Shown: piece after piece, positions 19,801 to 26,875 of the stretch
Position numbering within the stretch: position 1 is the stretch's first letter
Layout: each line of letters starts with the position of its first letter
Assembly: GCA_023146115.1 (NCBI GenBank)
Contig: JAGLCS010000007.1
Span: 1 to 64,000 of the forward strand
Direction of reading: 5' to 3'
Source of the DNA: Abyssibacter sp.
Lineage (GTDB): Bacteria; Pseudomonadota; Gammaproteobacteria; Nevskiales; OUC007
Length of the DNA: 64,000 bases
Notes under the pieces: model-generated
The model's database searches: none
What the model was told of the DNA's origin: nothing
What the model saw: only the letters and a program-made list of their open reading frames with translations
Made by a program: the position numbers and the translations under genes

Positions 19801-22800
19801 CATCGACCCCGACATGGGCAGGTAGGACGCGGTGATGTAGCGACAATGCGATCTTGATCAGGCCGGTGACACCGGCGGCCGCCTTGGTGTGGCCAACCAC
19901 CGTCTTGACCGAACCTAGTGAGACGGTTTGGGGCGGTGCGCCCTCGGCCCTTAGCGTGCGGGTAATCGTCTCGGCTTCAGCCTTGTCACCGACCGGTGTT
20001 CCGGTGCCGTGTGCTTCGATCATGCCCAGATCGGTCGGGCGGAACCCGGCCTTGGCGTAGGCGCGATCCAGCGCGCGCATCTGACCTTCAGGGCGCGGAG
20101 CGGTCATGCCCAAGGCCTTGCCGTCAGACGAGCCGGCTACAGCCTTGATCACCGCGTAAATGCGGTCGCCGTCGCGTTCGGCATCAGCCAGGCGCTTCAT
20201 GACCAGAACGGCCGCGCCTTCGGAGATCACGATGCCGTTGGCGGCCTTGTCGAAGCTGCGTGCGGTCCCGGTCGGGGAGAGCGCTTGGGTCTTGGAGAAA
20301 CAGAGATAACCGAACGGACCCTGAACGGTATCCACGCCGCCAGCTAATGCGACATTGGCGCGTCCGGACTCGAGTTCGTCCACGGCCAGACTGACGGCAG
20401 CGAGGGACGAGGCGCAGGCCGCATCCACGGTGTAGTTGCGGCCACCAAAGTCCAGGCGATTGGCGACGCGACCCGCCGCCACGTTCTGCAACACGCCAGC
20501 GAAGGATTCCTGCGTCCACTCAGGCAGGCGGTCCCAGACGTCGTCGGAGGGCGCATCCACGAAACGGGGGATTTCGGAGCGAACGCCGTATTGCATGCCG
20601 AGATCGCCCACGCCGCCGCCGGCGCCCAGCATGATGCTGGTGTTCTCGCGATCGAAGTCGCCATCCGCGTAGCCGGCGTCGGTCAACGCGCGATGGGTCG
20701 CTTCCAGGCAGAGCAGCTGCATCGGGTCGATGGACTTCATCGACTTGGGCGGAATGCCGAAAGTCAGGGGATCGAAGACAATCTCGTCGAGAAAGCCGCC
20801 CCACTTCGAATAGACCTTGTCGCGAGCGGTCTTGTCCGGGTCGTAGTACATCTCCCAATCCCAGCGGGTCTTGGGCACGACATCGGTGACTTTCCGTTTG
20901 TTGAGGACGATGTTCCAGAAGTCCTCGGCTTGCTCGGCCTTGGGCAGCAACGTGCCGATACCGACAATTGCGATGTCGGAGGGCTTGGCGGATGCGCTGC
21001 GTTCCGTGCGCTCCAGGTGCCAGGCCGACAAACGCTCGGTCGCGGCCGTCGAAACCGACTCGTGCAACGCCTCGATGGTCTGCACGCTGTCGGCCAAGGT
21101 AGCGACCTGACCAATCATGTACATGCCATCGCGATGCTGGTCCGCATCCTCGATCCGGACAATCTGGCCGGAGCCATCGCGGTTCACGCCCTTGCTGGCG
21201 ATGCGTAAGCGACCGAGGTTCAGGTCTTCCAGGACTTCCGATATTTCGCTGGCAGGCGCGCCCTTGGCGATCATGCTGCGCCGCGTATCGAAGAACTCGC
21301 GCGCAAACGCCGTGTCGGCGCAGCGACTGGCATGCCCGGGGCCGGTGGCCAGACTCACGGTGCGCTTGCAGGCAACGGCTTCGGATTGGAAGCCGGATAC
21401 GATCGCGCCGGATTCCACGATGTCCTGGGTGAACAGATAGGCCGAACCCATCAGCACACCGACCTTCATGCCGCGTTCGGCCAGCGGAGCGGCCATCGCG
21501 GCGACCATTGCACTGGACAGCGAGTCATTGATGCCGCCAGCGAAGAGCACGTGAACATTCGCAGCGTCGGCGGGTTTCACCTGGTCCAGCAGCACGCGAA
21601 TCATCTGCTCCCACAGCGGGAAGCTGGCGATGGGGCCGATATGCCCGCCGCATTCCCGGCCTTCGAATACAAAGCGTCGGGCGCCCTGGTCGAGATACAT
21701 CTTGAGCAAGGCCGGTGCCGGCGCGTGGATGTATGCCGGAATGCCTTCGGATTCGAAGTGCGCAGCCTGATCCGGGCGGCCGCCGGCGATCAGCGCGTAG
21801 GTGGGCTTGCAGGCCAGAACCGCCTTGATCTGTTCTTCCCGCAGCTTCTGAGGAACGAACCCTAATAGACCGATTCCCCAGGGTTTATCTCCAATCGAGT
21901 CGCGTGTTTCTTCGAGCAGGGACTGCACCTGCTCGCCGCGCATCAAGGCGAGGGCGAGCATTGGTAGGCCACCACCCTCGGCCACCTTGACGGCGAAGGC
22001 GGCGGAGTCGGATACACGGGTCATCGGGCCTTGCACCACCGGGTAACGGGTGCCATGTGAAGCGGCCAGCGGTGCCTCGGGAGACAACGCCGCCTGGGTC
22101 GCGGCCAGTTCTATGTTCGCCTGAGATTGCTTGCGCATGGCCTGGATCAGGCGGCCGACGGTCTTGAATTGGGTCAGGCCGTTGGCGACACCGATGCCCT
22201 GACCGATCGGCGCTAGCTGGTCGGTTTCGTCCCAGCCGATCAGCGCGCGAGCCTTCGCTGGCCAGCCCTGCGCGGCCGCGGGGTCGGTTTCAGCGGCCTG
22301 TTCCAGCGACTCGGCATCGGTCCAGAGGGTATGGCGGGGACCACCAAATACGCGGGCGGTCACCGTGAGGTGCTCCCCCAGCAGCCGAGTTTCGCCGCCG
22401 TTCAGGCGTGCCAGCGCGTCACGCCGTTCTCTGCTCAGCGGTGACTCACGCAGCAGCAGGCACTGATCGTCAAGCACGACGCCGGCCGCGCCCGCCAGGC
22501 GACAGGCGGCCGCCGTGTTCAGTCCGACGCCGCCACGAATGTACAGGGGGCGCTTGGTCTGCTTGCGCGCTTTTTGCAGCAGGATGTAAGCCGTATCGTC
22601 GCCGACGAAGCCCGGCGCCTCATGCCCCTTGAGCACGTAACCATCCGGTTCGCTGGTGCAGCTCTCCAGCTGTTCCGCGGCGTTGATCTCAATCCAGACC
22701 CGTTCGGCCCCGGCGCTACGCATCTGCACCAGCGTCTGGCAGGTCTGCTGCACGTCGCCATGAATCAGAACGACCGAGAGCGCGCGAGGGCGGGCGGCTG

Positions 22801-23029
22801 CTAGCAACTCGGCCGCCAGATCAGCCTGTTCGGGCAGGATTCTCAGGCCCAGCGAGCCATCGGTCGCGTCCAATGCCCGGTTCAGGTCGTTCCGAATGGC
22901 GCTCGCGTCGCGGCAGAATTCGGCGTCAATCAGGCCAATACCCCCGGCGCGCGCGGCGGAAACCGCGATCGCAGGATGATCAAATCCGGCGGGGCTCAGG
23001 CAGAGAATGTCGAATGTGGTTTGAGTCAT
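13835..23029 (-). CDS. Multidomain Pfa-like synthase: [NPD/ER-like]x2-KS-AT-ACPx5-KR-DH (3064 aa)
   Basis: GTRYPVVQGPMTRVSD...FEGRECGGHIGP...VLFAGGI (PfaD/NPD-like); KS DAACASS, EAHGTGTPVGD; AT PGQGAQ, GHSYGEYAAL; five EAELG(V/I)DSIKRVE ACP motifs; KR VVTGGARGITAAVVE; DH DDHRLDGKPVLPATGALEW (HxxxGxxxxP). Confidence 0.95.
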   Translation of the reverse strand: MTQTTFDILCLSPAGFDHPAIAVSAARAGGIGLIDAEFCRDASAIRNDLNRALDATDGSLGLRILPEQADLAAELLAAARPRALSVVLIHGDVQQTCQTLVQMRSAGAERVWIEINAAEQLESCTSEPDGYVLKGHEAPGFVGDDTAYILLQKARKQTKRPLYIRGGVGLNTAAACRLAGAAGVVLDDQCLLLRESPLSRERRDALARLNGGETRLLGEHLTVTARVFGGPRHTLWTDAESLEQAAETDPAAAQGWPAKARALIGWDETDQLAPIGQGIGVANGLTQFKTVGRLIQAMRKQSQANIELAATQAALSPEAPLAASHGTRYPVVQGPMTRVSDSAAFAVKVAEGGGLPMLALALMRGEQVQSLLEETRDSIGDKPWGIGLLGFVPQKLREEQIKAVLACKPTYALIAGGRPDQAAHFESEGIPAYIHAPAPALLKMYLDQGARRFVFEGRECGGHIGPIASFPLWEQMIRVLLDQVKPADAANVHVLFAGGINDSLSSAMVAAMAAPLAERGMKVGVLMGSAYLFTQDIVESGAIVSGFQSEAVACKRTVSLATGPGHASRCADTAFAREFFDTRRSMIAKGAPASEISEVLEDLNLGRLRIASKGVNRDGSGQIVRIEDADQHRDGMYMIGQVATLADSVQTIEALHESVSTAATERLSAWHLERTERSASAKPSDIAIVGIGTLLPKAEQAEDFWNIVLNKRKVTDVVPKTRWDWEMYYDPDKTARDKVYSKWGGFLDEIVFDPLTFGIPPKSMKSIDPMQLLCLEATHRALTDAGYADGDFDRENTSIMLGAGGGVGDLGMQYGVRSEIPRFVDAPSDDVWDRLPEWTQESFAGVLQNVAAGRVANRLDFGGRNYTVDAACASSLAAVSLAVDELESGRANVALAGGVDTVQGPFGYLCFSKTQALSPTGTARSFDKAANGIVISEGAAVLVMKRLADAERDGDRIYAVIKAVAGSSDGKALGMTAPRPEGQMRALDRAYAKAGFRPTDLGMIEAHGTGTPVGDKAEAETITRTLRAEGAPPQTVSLGSVKTVVGHTKAAAGVTGLIKIALSLHHRVLPAHVGVDDPIDTVADPSSPVYLLDEPKPWLTKPGEKRRAGVSAFGFGGTNFHAVLEGYDGELDTQAAPVGAEDWTQELFVFRAADAAALAETLGRMVTALRQGTNLPLRHLAYSLAVDADAQLAKTGKTPAACVTVVASSYDELTKGLEAAIASLSAPDQRTLPPTVSVATGMPEAAPQVGFIYPGQGAQHVNMGREAGLFIADIRDALTRAHHVLADDLDTLLDKLMWPRAAFTDEQRKAQTAALTDTRVAQPAIGALELGMTALVRRLGIKPSASAGHSYGEYAALAAAGVLNDVDFLKLSALRGRVMAEASATGTPGGMAAVQAEREQVVAALKAFPRLSVANHNAPTQTVISGPKADIDQAAVALTEQGLQTRVLPVSGAFHTELVAAAQKPLSKAIRKATMQPAAFPVYSNSTGQPYPTDPAEMYARLERHMLSPVEFVSEIQAMHAAGIRLFLEIGPKSICSNMIRQTLAGTDAQTVALDGNGGGLRGLLTGLGQLLTQGVPMQASALFAGRPVEKVKLERLAELVKPASLSPTTWYLSGGCARPMDDPILRMGKQPPMLKADAEQKVAEMKALREAAARPAAVAAAPVAVANTPQQSAPAAAAPAGGVEALAAYQQTMREFLSLQERVIQQYLGNAPAADAAPQTMPVAAATPPAMAPAAAAAPMPATPVAAAAPVMAARQPVAMTPTAVPSPQPGLSADDLQRLLLGIVSERTGYPDDMLDLDQDLEAELGVDSIKRVEILGALQKSLPGQAGEDMATEMESFTQAKCLRDILTLATTLLGSETSATASAAVSAPAPTAALDTRALLLSTVAELTGYPEDMLGMDQDMEAELGIDSIKRVEVLGSVQKSLPAQAATAMQDAMERFTQARTLAAIQAELGQLPGLAAGAAATPANSASAATVDVQPLVLSIVAELTGYPEDMLGLDQDLEAELGIDSIKRVEILGQLQNSLPAEAGTAMQAAMETFTQARTLSALITQAETLPGMGEIAANTQPQAAHAPSLDLKAALLTTVADLTGYPEDMLGLDQDLEAELGIDSIKRVEILGQLQQQLPAEAAAAMQASMETFTQARSLQAVLDAAAPLLGGVQPAAVNPAATKSGVDIKAVLLSIVADRTGYPEDMLGLDQDLEAELGIDSIKRVEILGALQEALPTGQSAAVAEQMESFTQARSLQAIIDLAGQSVGGAPTQAEPPKPITTATEEPETQGHPAPVYAMKAVPSTAPVVPDQLDGQVLVTGPDSPTAQALAEAIKAHGGQVIRQSEAADATLRYVVDTTGCLSDHRDATDAFFAFVETLKHLEPRLASLQVISLSQLGGQFGRDLSPSAVSAVAGAANGLFNCLRKEYSTGVFRAVDFEADAAPEAVAERALAEVCSPDTAFEVGYRNGERFNFGTTLAPATVESHAAVEPQSDWITVVTGGARGITAAVVERLTVPGMRLVLLGRSPLPGAEDPALASVSDGQLQAAIIQNAKQTGESLTPADVKKRVARALADREIRSNLARLETAGATVDYRSCDVADADALSSLIRGLYDEFGRIDAVIHGAGVIEDKLFKDKTTESFQRVFNTKVQAAITLSRVLKPESLKLCVFFASVAGRYGNNGQGDYASANETLTRLACQLRTRWPNARVMAISWGPWDAGMATEAVKAQFRRQGIVPIPLREGCETFMDLLAGQLPQTAEIIVGEGPWPAPPLPAGTTDAQAASAYPLVRQELRMGPGGAMTLDHTFTLESDPYLDDHRLDGKPVLPATGALEWIAEFTAAGWPDWTVVEIQDLRALAGVTLQDGPRAVHLKARAAAHSDPGSQAIAVEIQDPERKQALYKATVILAQSLPTAEASPAPAALTGPKYDAATIYTEHLFHKARFQLVDSVHAVNKDGVDAAARPAPVGEWVNSTTSDWLFDPGLLDVGPQLAIVWARVNHDRTALPSRFGRIRRFGSEPITGPVQVSLRMREAPHAAAVLYDVMFHDADGRLRLACEDMEGTMTSALNRLTGAQQ
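16290..17700 (-). repeat. Five tandem ACP-encoding repeats (period about 292-300 bp) inside the megasynthase
   Basis: The antisense of EAELGxDSIKRVE (cgcgcttgatggagtcgatgccc...) recurs near 16390, 16680, 16980, 17280 and 17590. Confidence 0.92.
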
Positions 23030-23119
23030 GGTTACGACCTCAGGCCCGATTGAGGGCGGCGGGCTGGAAACGGAGAAGTGAGAACGCTGATGCCGGCGGC
23101 CATTGATGGAAGGCGGGTA

Positions 23120-24301
23120 TCACGCGGATTCCTGAACAGAGGATTCGTTGGCGGCCAGCGGATGCGCACGCGGCATCATCTGGCGGAAGTGCATGGCGAA
23201 ATCGCGTTGCCGAATGCGGGTTTCCCGATCCGGCAAGCTGAACAGCGGCTTTAACAAGGCGCGAACCCGCGAGGCGGTTTCGCGCAGGGCGGCGTCATCT
23301 CCGCGATCAAGCAAGGCCGCCAGTCCGGGATCACGTCGAATCAGGGAGTCGTCAAAGCGCAGCGCGGCCTGGAACGCGTTCAGGGCATCGCGGTTCCGGC
23401 CCATGCCGAACAGGATCAAACCGTGACGTTGGTGCACGGCGTGGTTGCGGATCCGCCGCTGTAGCACGTCATCGAGCGCTGCCAGTGCGTCCTGGTATCG
23501 CGCCTGATCGATCAGTGTGTCCGACAAGCCATAACGCGCCCGTTCGAATCGGGGCTGCAGCGAGAGCGCTTTTTCATACGCGGTTTCGGCCTCGGTGGGA
23601 CGGTCGAGCAAACGGTAGACATCACCGGCCAGTGCATGGAAGCGAGCAGGCCGGGGCGCATGCTCGGCGGCGGCCTCGAACACCTTGACCGCGTCTTTGA
23701 GTTTCCCCGCCGCGGCCAGCGTCCGGCCCAGGCGCTGGCGGGCGATCAGGGACTCGGGGCGATCCTTGACCACGGCCTTGAGCAGGCGGATTGCCTTGCG
23801 AATCCGGCCGTCGTCGAGATAGAGGTCAGCCAGGATGAGTCGTGCGGCGATGTGTCGCGGACGGATGTCCAGGGTGTCCTTAAGGGCTGTTTCTGCCGCA
23901 TCCAGGTCGTTGGCTTCGATCGCCAGCAGGCCCAGCATCAGCTGACCACCGGCCAGATTGGGGTCCATCGCCAGTGCCGCGTCGACATGTTCGCGGGCCT
24001 TGGCGTGGTCATCCTGGTCGTAGTGGATGCGGCCGATCTGAAGCCGTGCGGGCGCCAGCCTCGGATTGATCGCGAGTGCTGCCTCGCAGGCTTCGAGCGC
24101 TTCATCGAAACGTTTGCCGTGGGCGAAGATGATGCCGAGCAATAGCTGACCAAACGCGAAACGGGGTTGTTCGTCCAGCCGCTCGCGGATGACGGCTTCG
24201 GCCCGGTCGAGTTCGCCGGCCCGAACAAACCCCGAAATCTCGCGGACCAGCATGAGCGAGGTCTCGTCGGTCGGGGTCTCGAAATCGTCGTCGATCGGCA
24301 T
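23120..24301 (-). CDS. TPR-repeat protein, likely first gene of the lipid operon
   Basis: Serial TPR helices (RAEAVIRERLDEQPRFAFGQLLLGIIFAHGKRFDEALEACEAALAINPRLAPARLQIGRIHYDQDDHAKAREHVDAALAMDPN...); 90 nt upstream of the megasynthase, same strand. Confidence 0.85.
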   Translation of the reverse strand: MPIDDDFETPTDETSLMLVREISGFVRAGELDRAEAVIRERLDEQPRFAFGQLLLGIIFAHGKRFDEALEACEAALAINPRLAPARLQIGRIHYDQDDHAKAREHVDAALAMDPNLAGGQLMLGLLAIEANDLDAAETALKDTLDIRPRHIAARLILADLYLDDGRIRKAIRLLKAVVKDRPESLIARQRLGRTLAAAGKLKDAVKVFEAAAEHAPRPARFHALAGDVYRLLDRPTEAETAYEKALSLQPRFERARYGLSDTLIDQARYQDALAALDDVLQRRIRNHAVHQRHGLILFGMGRNRDALNAFQAALRFDDSLIRRDPGLAALLDRGDDAALRETASRVRALLKPLFSLPDRETRIRQRDFAMHFRQMMPRAHPLAANESSVQESA

Positions 24302-24422
24302 GTTCCACGGATGGATTTAGGTACGACGCTAGTCAAGCGCGTGGGACAGAGTTCCAACAATGGGAAATTTCTGACAGAGTCGTAGGACGGCCAACGAAGG
24401 CATTGACAGCTTGAAGGAGATT

Positions 24423-24447
24423 CGCTGTTTAGGATTTGGAAACAGCG
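24423..24447. repeat. Inverted repeat CGCTGTTT-aggatttgg-AAACAGCG upstream of the TPR gene
   Basis: Perfect 8-bp arms, 9-nt spacer, about 120 bp upstream of the first minus-strand gene. Confidence 0.45.
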
Positions 24448-24733
24448 CTTAATGTGTCGACAAACTGAGTCGATGTCCCTCTTAAAGTGCCGAATATGCC
24501 GCGAACATGTTTTTTGTATTTTCGTGGTTCTGGTTGCGGTGATGCATGCCGCTGATCGGTGCCGTTGGACCCGAAGAGGACAAGCAAACGCTGTATTGGC
24601 TATACTTTTATGGCGAGAGGGTCAGCGTGCATACGCCGCCCCGCGCAACGCGGCCGCCATGGAGTGGCCGCAGTCGTGTCGGCTGCAGCCTGCGCGTTGT
24701 GCCGTCGGGCAAAAGAAGATTCATCTTGACGCA

Positions 24734-24823
24734 GGAGAGGTGGCAGAGCGGTTGAATGCACCGGTCTTGAAAACCGGCAAGGGTTTATCCCCTTCGTGGG
24801 TTCGAATCCCACCCTCTCCGCCA
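24734..24823 (+). tRNA. tRNA-Ser (anticodon TGA), CCA encoded
   Basis: Acceptor GGAGAGG / CCTCTCC-G-CCA; anticodon loop CTTGAAA; class II variable arm; T loop GGTTCGAATCC. Confidence 0.95.
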
Positions 24824-24952
24824 TTGATAGAACGACCGACGATGGCTCAGTTGCTCAAAGTGCTATCCCTCGGGAATTGCTGGAAGCCGCCGGTCGGCGT
24901 CTTCCCGCAGGTCCCGAACTTCCCCACCACATCGAACTAGGGACGATTTCTC

Positions 24953-25972
24953 ATGAATGCAGACACGTTGATCAAGACCGCGCAGGCGATGGTTGCGCCT
25001 GGCAAGGGCGTACTGGCCGCCGACGAAAGCACCGGCACGATCAAGAAGCGGTTCGATTCGATCAATGTCGAATCCGTTGAGGAAACGCGCCGCGCTTACC
25101 GCGACATGCTCTTCACCACGGCAGGCATGGAAGACTTCATCAGCGGCGTGATCCTGTTCGAAGAAACGCTGTTCCAGAAATCGTCGGACGGCACGCCATT
25201 CTCGAAGTTGCTGGGTGACAAGGGCGTCATTCCCGGCATCAAGGTCGACAAGGGCGCCAAGCCGCTGGCCGGTGCCGAAGGCGAGACTGTGACCGAAGGT
25301 CTGGACGGCCTGCGCGAACGCCTGATCGAGTATCGCAATGCCGGTGCACGTTTTGCCAAGTGGCGCGCCGTAATCACCATTGGCGACGGCATTCCCACTG
25401 ACTATTGCATCCAGGCCAACGCCCACGCGCTGGCGCGCTACGCCGCGCTTTGCCAGGAGCAGGACATCGTTCCGATCGTCGAGCCGGAAGTCCTGATGGA
25501 CGCCGACAACAGCCTTGAAGTCTGTGAGGACGTGACGTCCCGGACGCTGCAAGCCGTCTTTGCTGAACTGGACCGCCAGGGCGTGTTGCTCGAAGGCATG
25601 CTGCTGAAGCCGAACATGGTGATCTCTGGCAAGAAGTGCGCAACCCAGGCTGATGTGCAGGCCGTGGCGGAGGCTACGGTTCGCACGCTCAAGCGTTATG
25701 TGCCGAGTGCGGTGCCGGGCATCGTGTTCCTGTCGGGCGGGCAGTCGGACGCATTGGCGACGGCTCACCTGGATGCCATGAACAAGCTGGGTCCGCTGCC
25801 GTGGGCCTTGTCGTTCTCCTACGGTCGGGCACTGCAGGCACCGGCGCTCGCGGCCTGGAGCGGCAAGAACGAAAACGTCGCCGCTGGCCAGCGGGCATTC
25901 TTTCATCGCGCCAAGTGCAACTCGGCGGCCGCCAAGGGTGAATACACCCAGTCGATGGAACAGGCAGCCTAA
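24953..25972 (+). CDS. Class I fructose-bisphosphate aldolase
   Basis: TAQAMVAPGKGVLAADESTGTIKKRF, VEPEVLMD, GMLLKPNMVISG, VFLSGGQSD, LSFSYGRALQ. Confidence 0.96.
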   Translation: MNADTLIKTAQAMVAPGKGVLAADESTGTIKKRFDSINVESVEETRRAYRDMLFTTAGMEDFISGVILFEETLFQKSSDGTPFSKLLGDKGVIPGIKVDKGAKPLAGAEGETVTEGLDGLRERLIEYRNAGARFAKWRAVITIGDGIPTDYCIQANAHALARYAALCQEQDIVPIVEPEVLMDADNSLEVCEDVTSRTLQAVFAELDRQGVLLEGMLLKPNMVISGKKCATQADVQAVAEATVRTLKRYVPSAVPGIVFLSGGQSDALATAHLDAMNKLGPLPWALSFSYGRALQAPALAAWSGKNENVAAGQRAFFHRAKCNSAAAKGEYTQSMEQAA

Positions 25973-25984
25973 GAGGGCTCTCCG

Positions 25985-26776
25985 ATGGACATCGACGGCC
26001 AGCGTGTCTGGATCACCGGCGCCTCATCCGGCATCGGGGCCGCCCTGGCCGTCGCCTGCTCGAAGGCGGGCGCTCAGGTCGTTCTGAGTGCCCGGCGTCA
26101 AACCGAGTTGGAGCAGGTCGCGGCGCAATGCGGTGACCGGGCCGATATACAGTTACTGGATGTCGCCGATCCTGAATCGATCCAGGCGGCAGTCGACGCC
26201 GTTCAGCAACGCCATGGCGGTGTTGATGTGCTGATCAACAATGCCGGCATCACGCAGCGGTCAACGGCGGTGCAGACCGACATGGCGGTCTATCGCCGCC
26301 TGTTGGAAGTCAACCTGTTCGGAACGATTGCGCTGACCTCGGCGGTCTTGCCGGGCATGTTGTCGCGCGGGGCGGGGCAGATCGTTGCTGTGGCCAGCGT
26401 CGCCGGCAAGGTTGGCGTGCCCCTGCGCACGGGTTACTGCGCCGCCAAGCATGCGGTGGTTGGATACTGCGATGCCTTACGAGCCGAGGTGCAGGATCAG
26501 GGCGTGGGAGTTCTGGTCGTGTGCCCAGGGTTCGTGAACACGCCGCTGTCGTTCGCTGCGTTGCAGGGCGATGGCACGGCGCATGGCGCCATGGATTCCG
26601 AACTGGCGTCCGGGATCGCGCCGGAGGCCGTCGCGACCAGAACGCTCCGAGCAATCGAGCGAGGCGAGCACGAGATACTCGTTGGCGGCAAGGAAATACT
26701 CGGCGTTCATCTCAAGCGGCTTTCTCCGCGGCTGCTCAATCGCGTTACGCGCCGGATCGCCCGCGACAGAACCTGA
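25985..26776 (+). CDS. SDR-family oxidoreductase
   Basis: VWITGASSGIGAALAVACSKAG; NNAGITQRS; GYCAAKHAVVGYCDALRAE. Confidence 0.92.
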   Translation: MDIDGQRVWITGASSGIGAALAVACSKAGAQVVLSARRQTELEQVAAQCGDRADIQLLDVADPESIQAAVDAVQQRHGGVDVLINNAGITQRSTAVQTDMAVYRRLLEVNLFGTIALTSAVLPGMLSRGAGQIVAVASVAGKVGVPLRTGYCAAKHAVVGYCDALRAEVQDQGVGVLVVCPGFVNTPLSFAALQGDGTAHGAMDSELASGIAPEAVATRTLRAIERGEHEILVGGKEILGVHLKRLSPRLLNRVTRRIARDRT

Positions 26777-26875
26777 GCAGACCGGCCGCGGCGGCCGTCG
26801 CCAGCCGCATTCGCCTGTGCAATGCTTGCGCCGCGCTCATGCGGTTAGTTGTGTCGACGGAGGAGACCAGCGCAG

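Noticed and set aside
24452-25080. Short ORFs spanning tRNA-Ser and the aldolase leader
   Set aside because: Overlap a clear tRNA gene and lack domain or start-site support.
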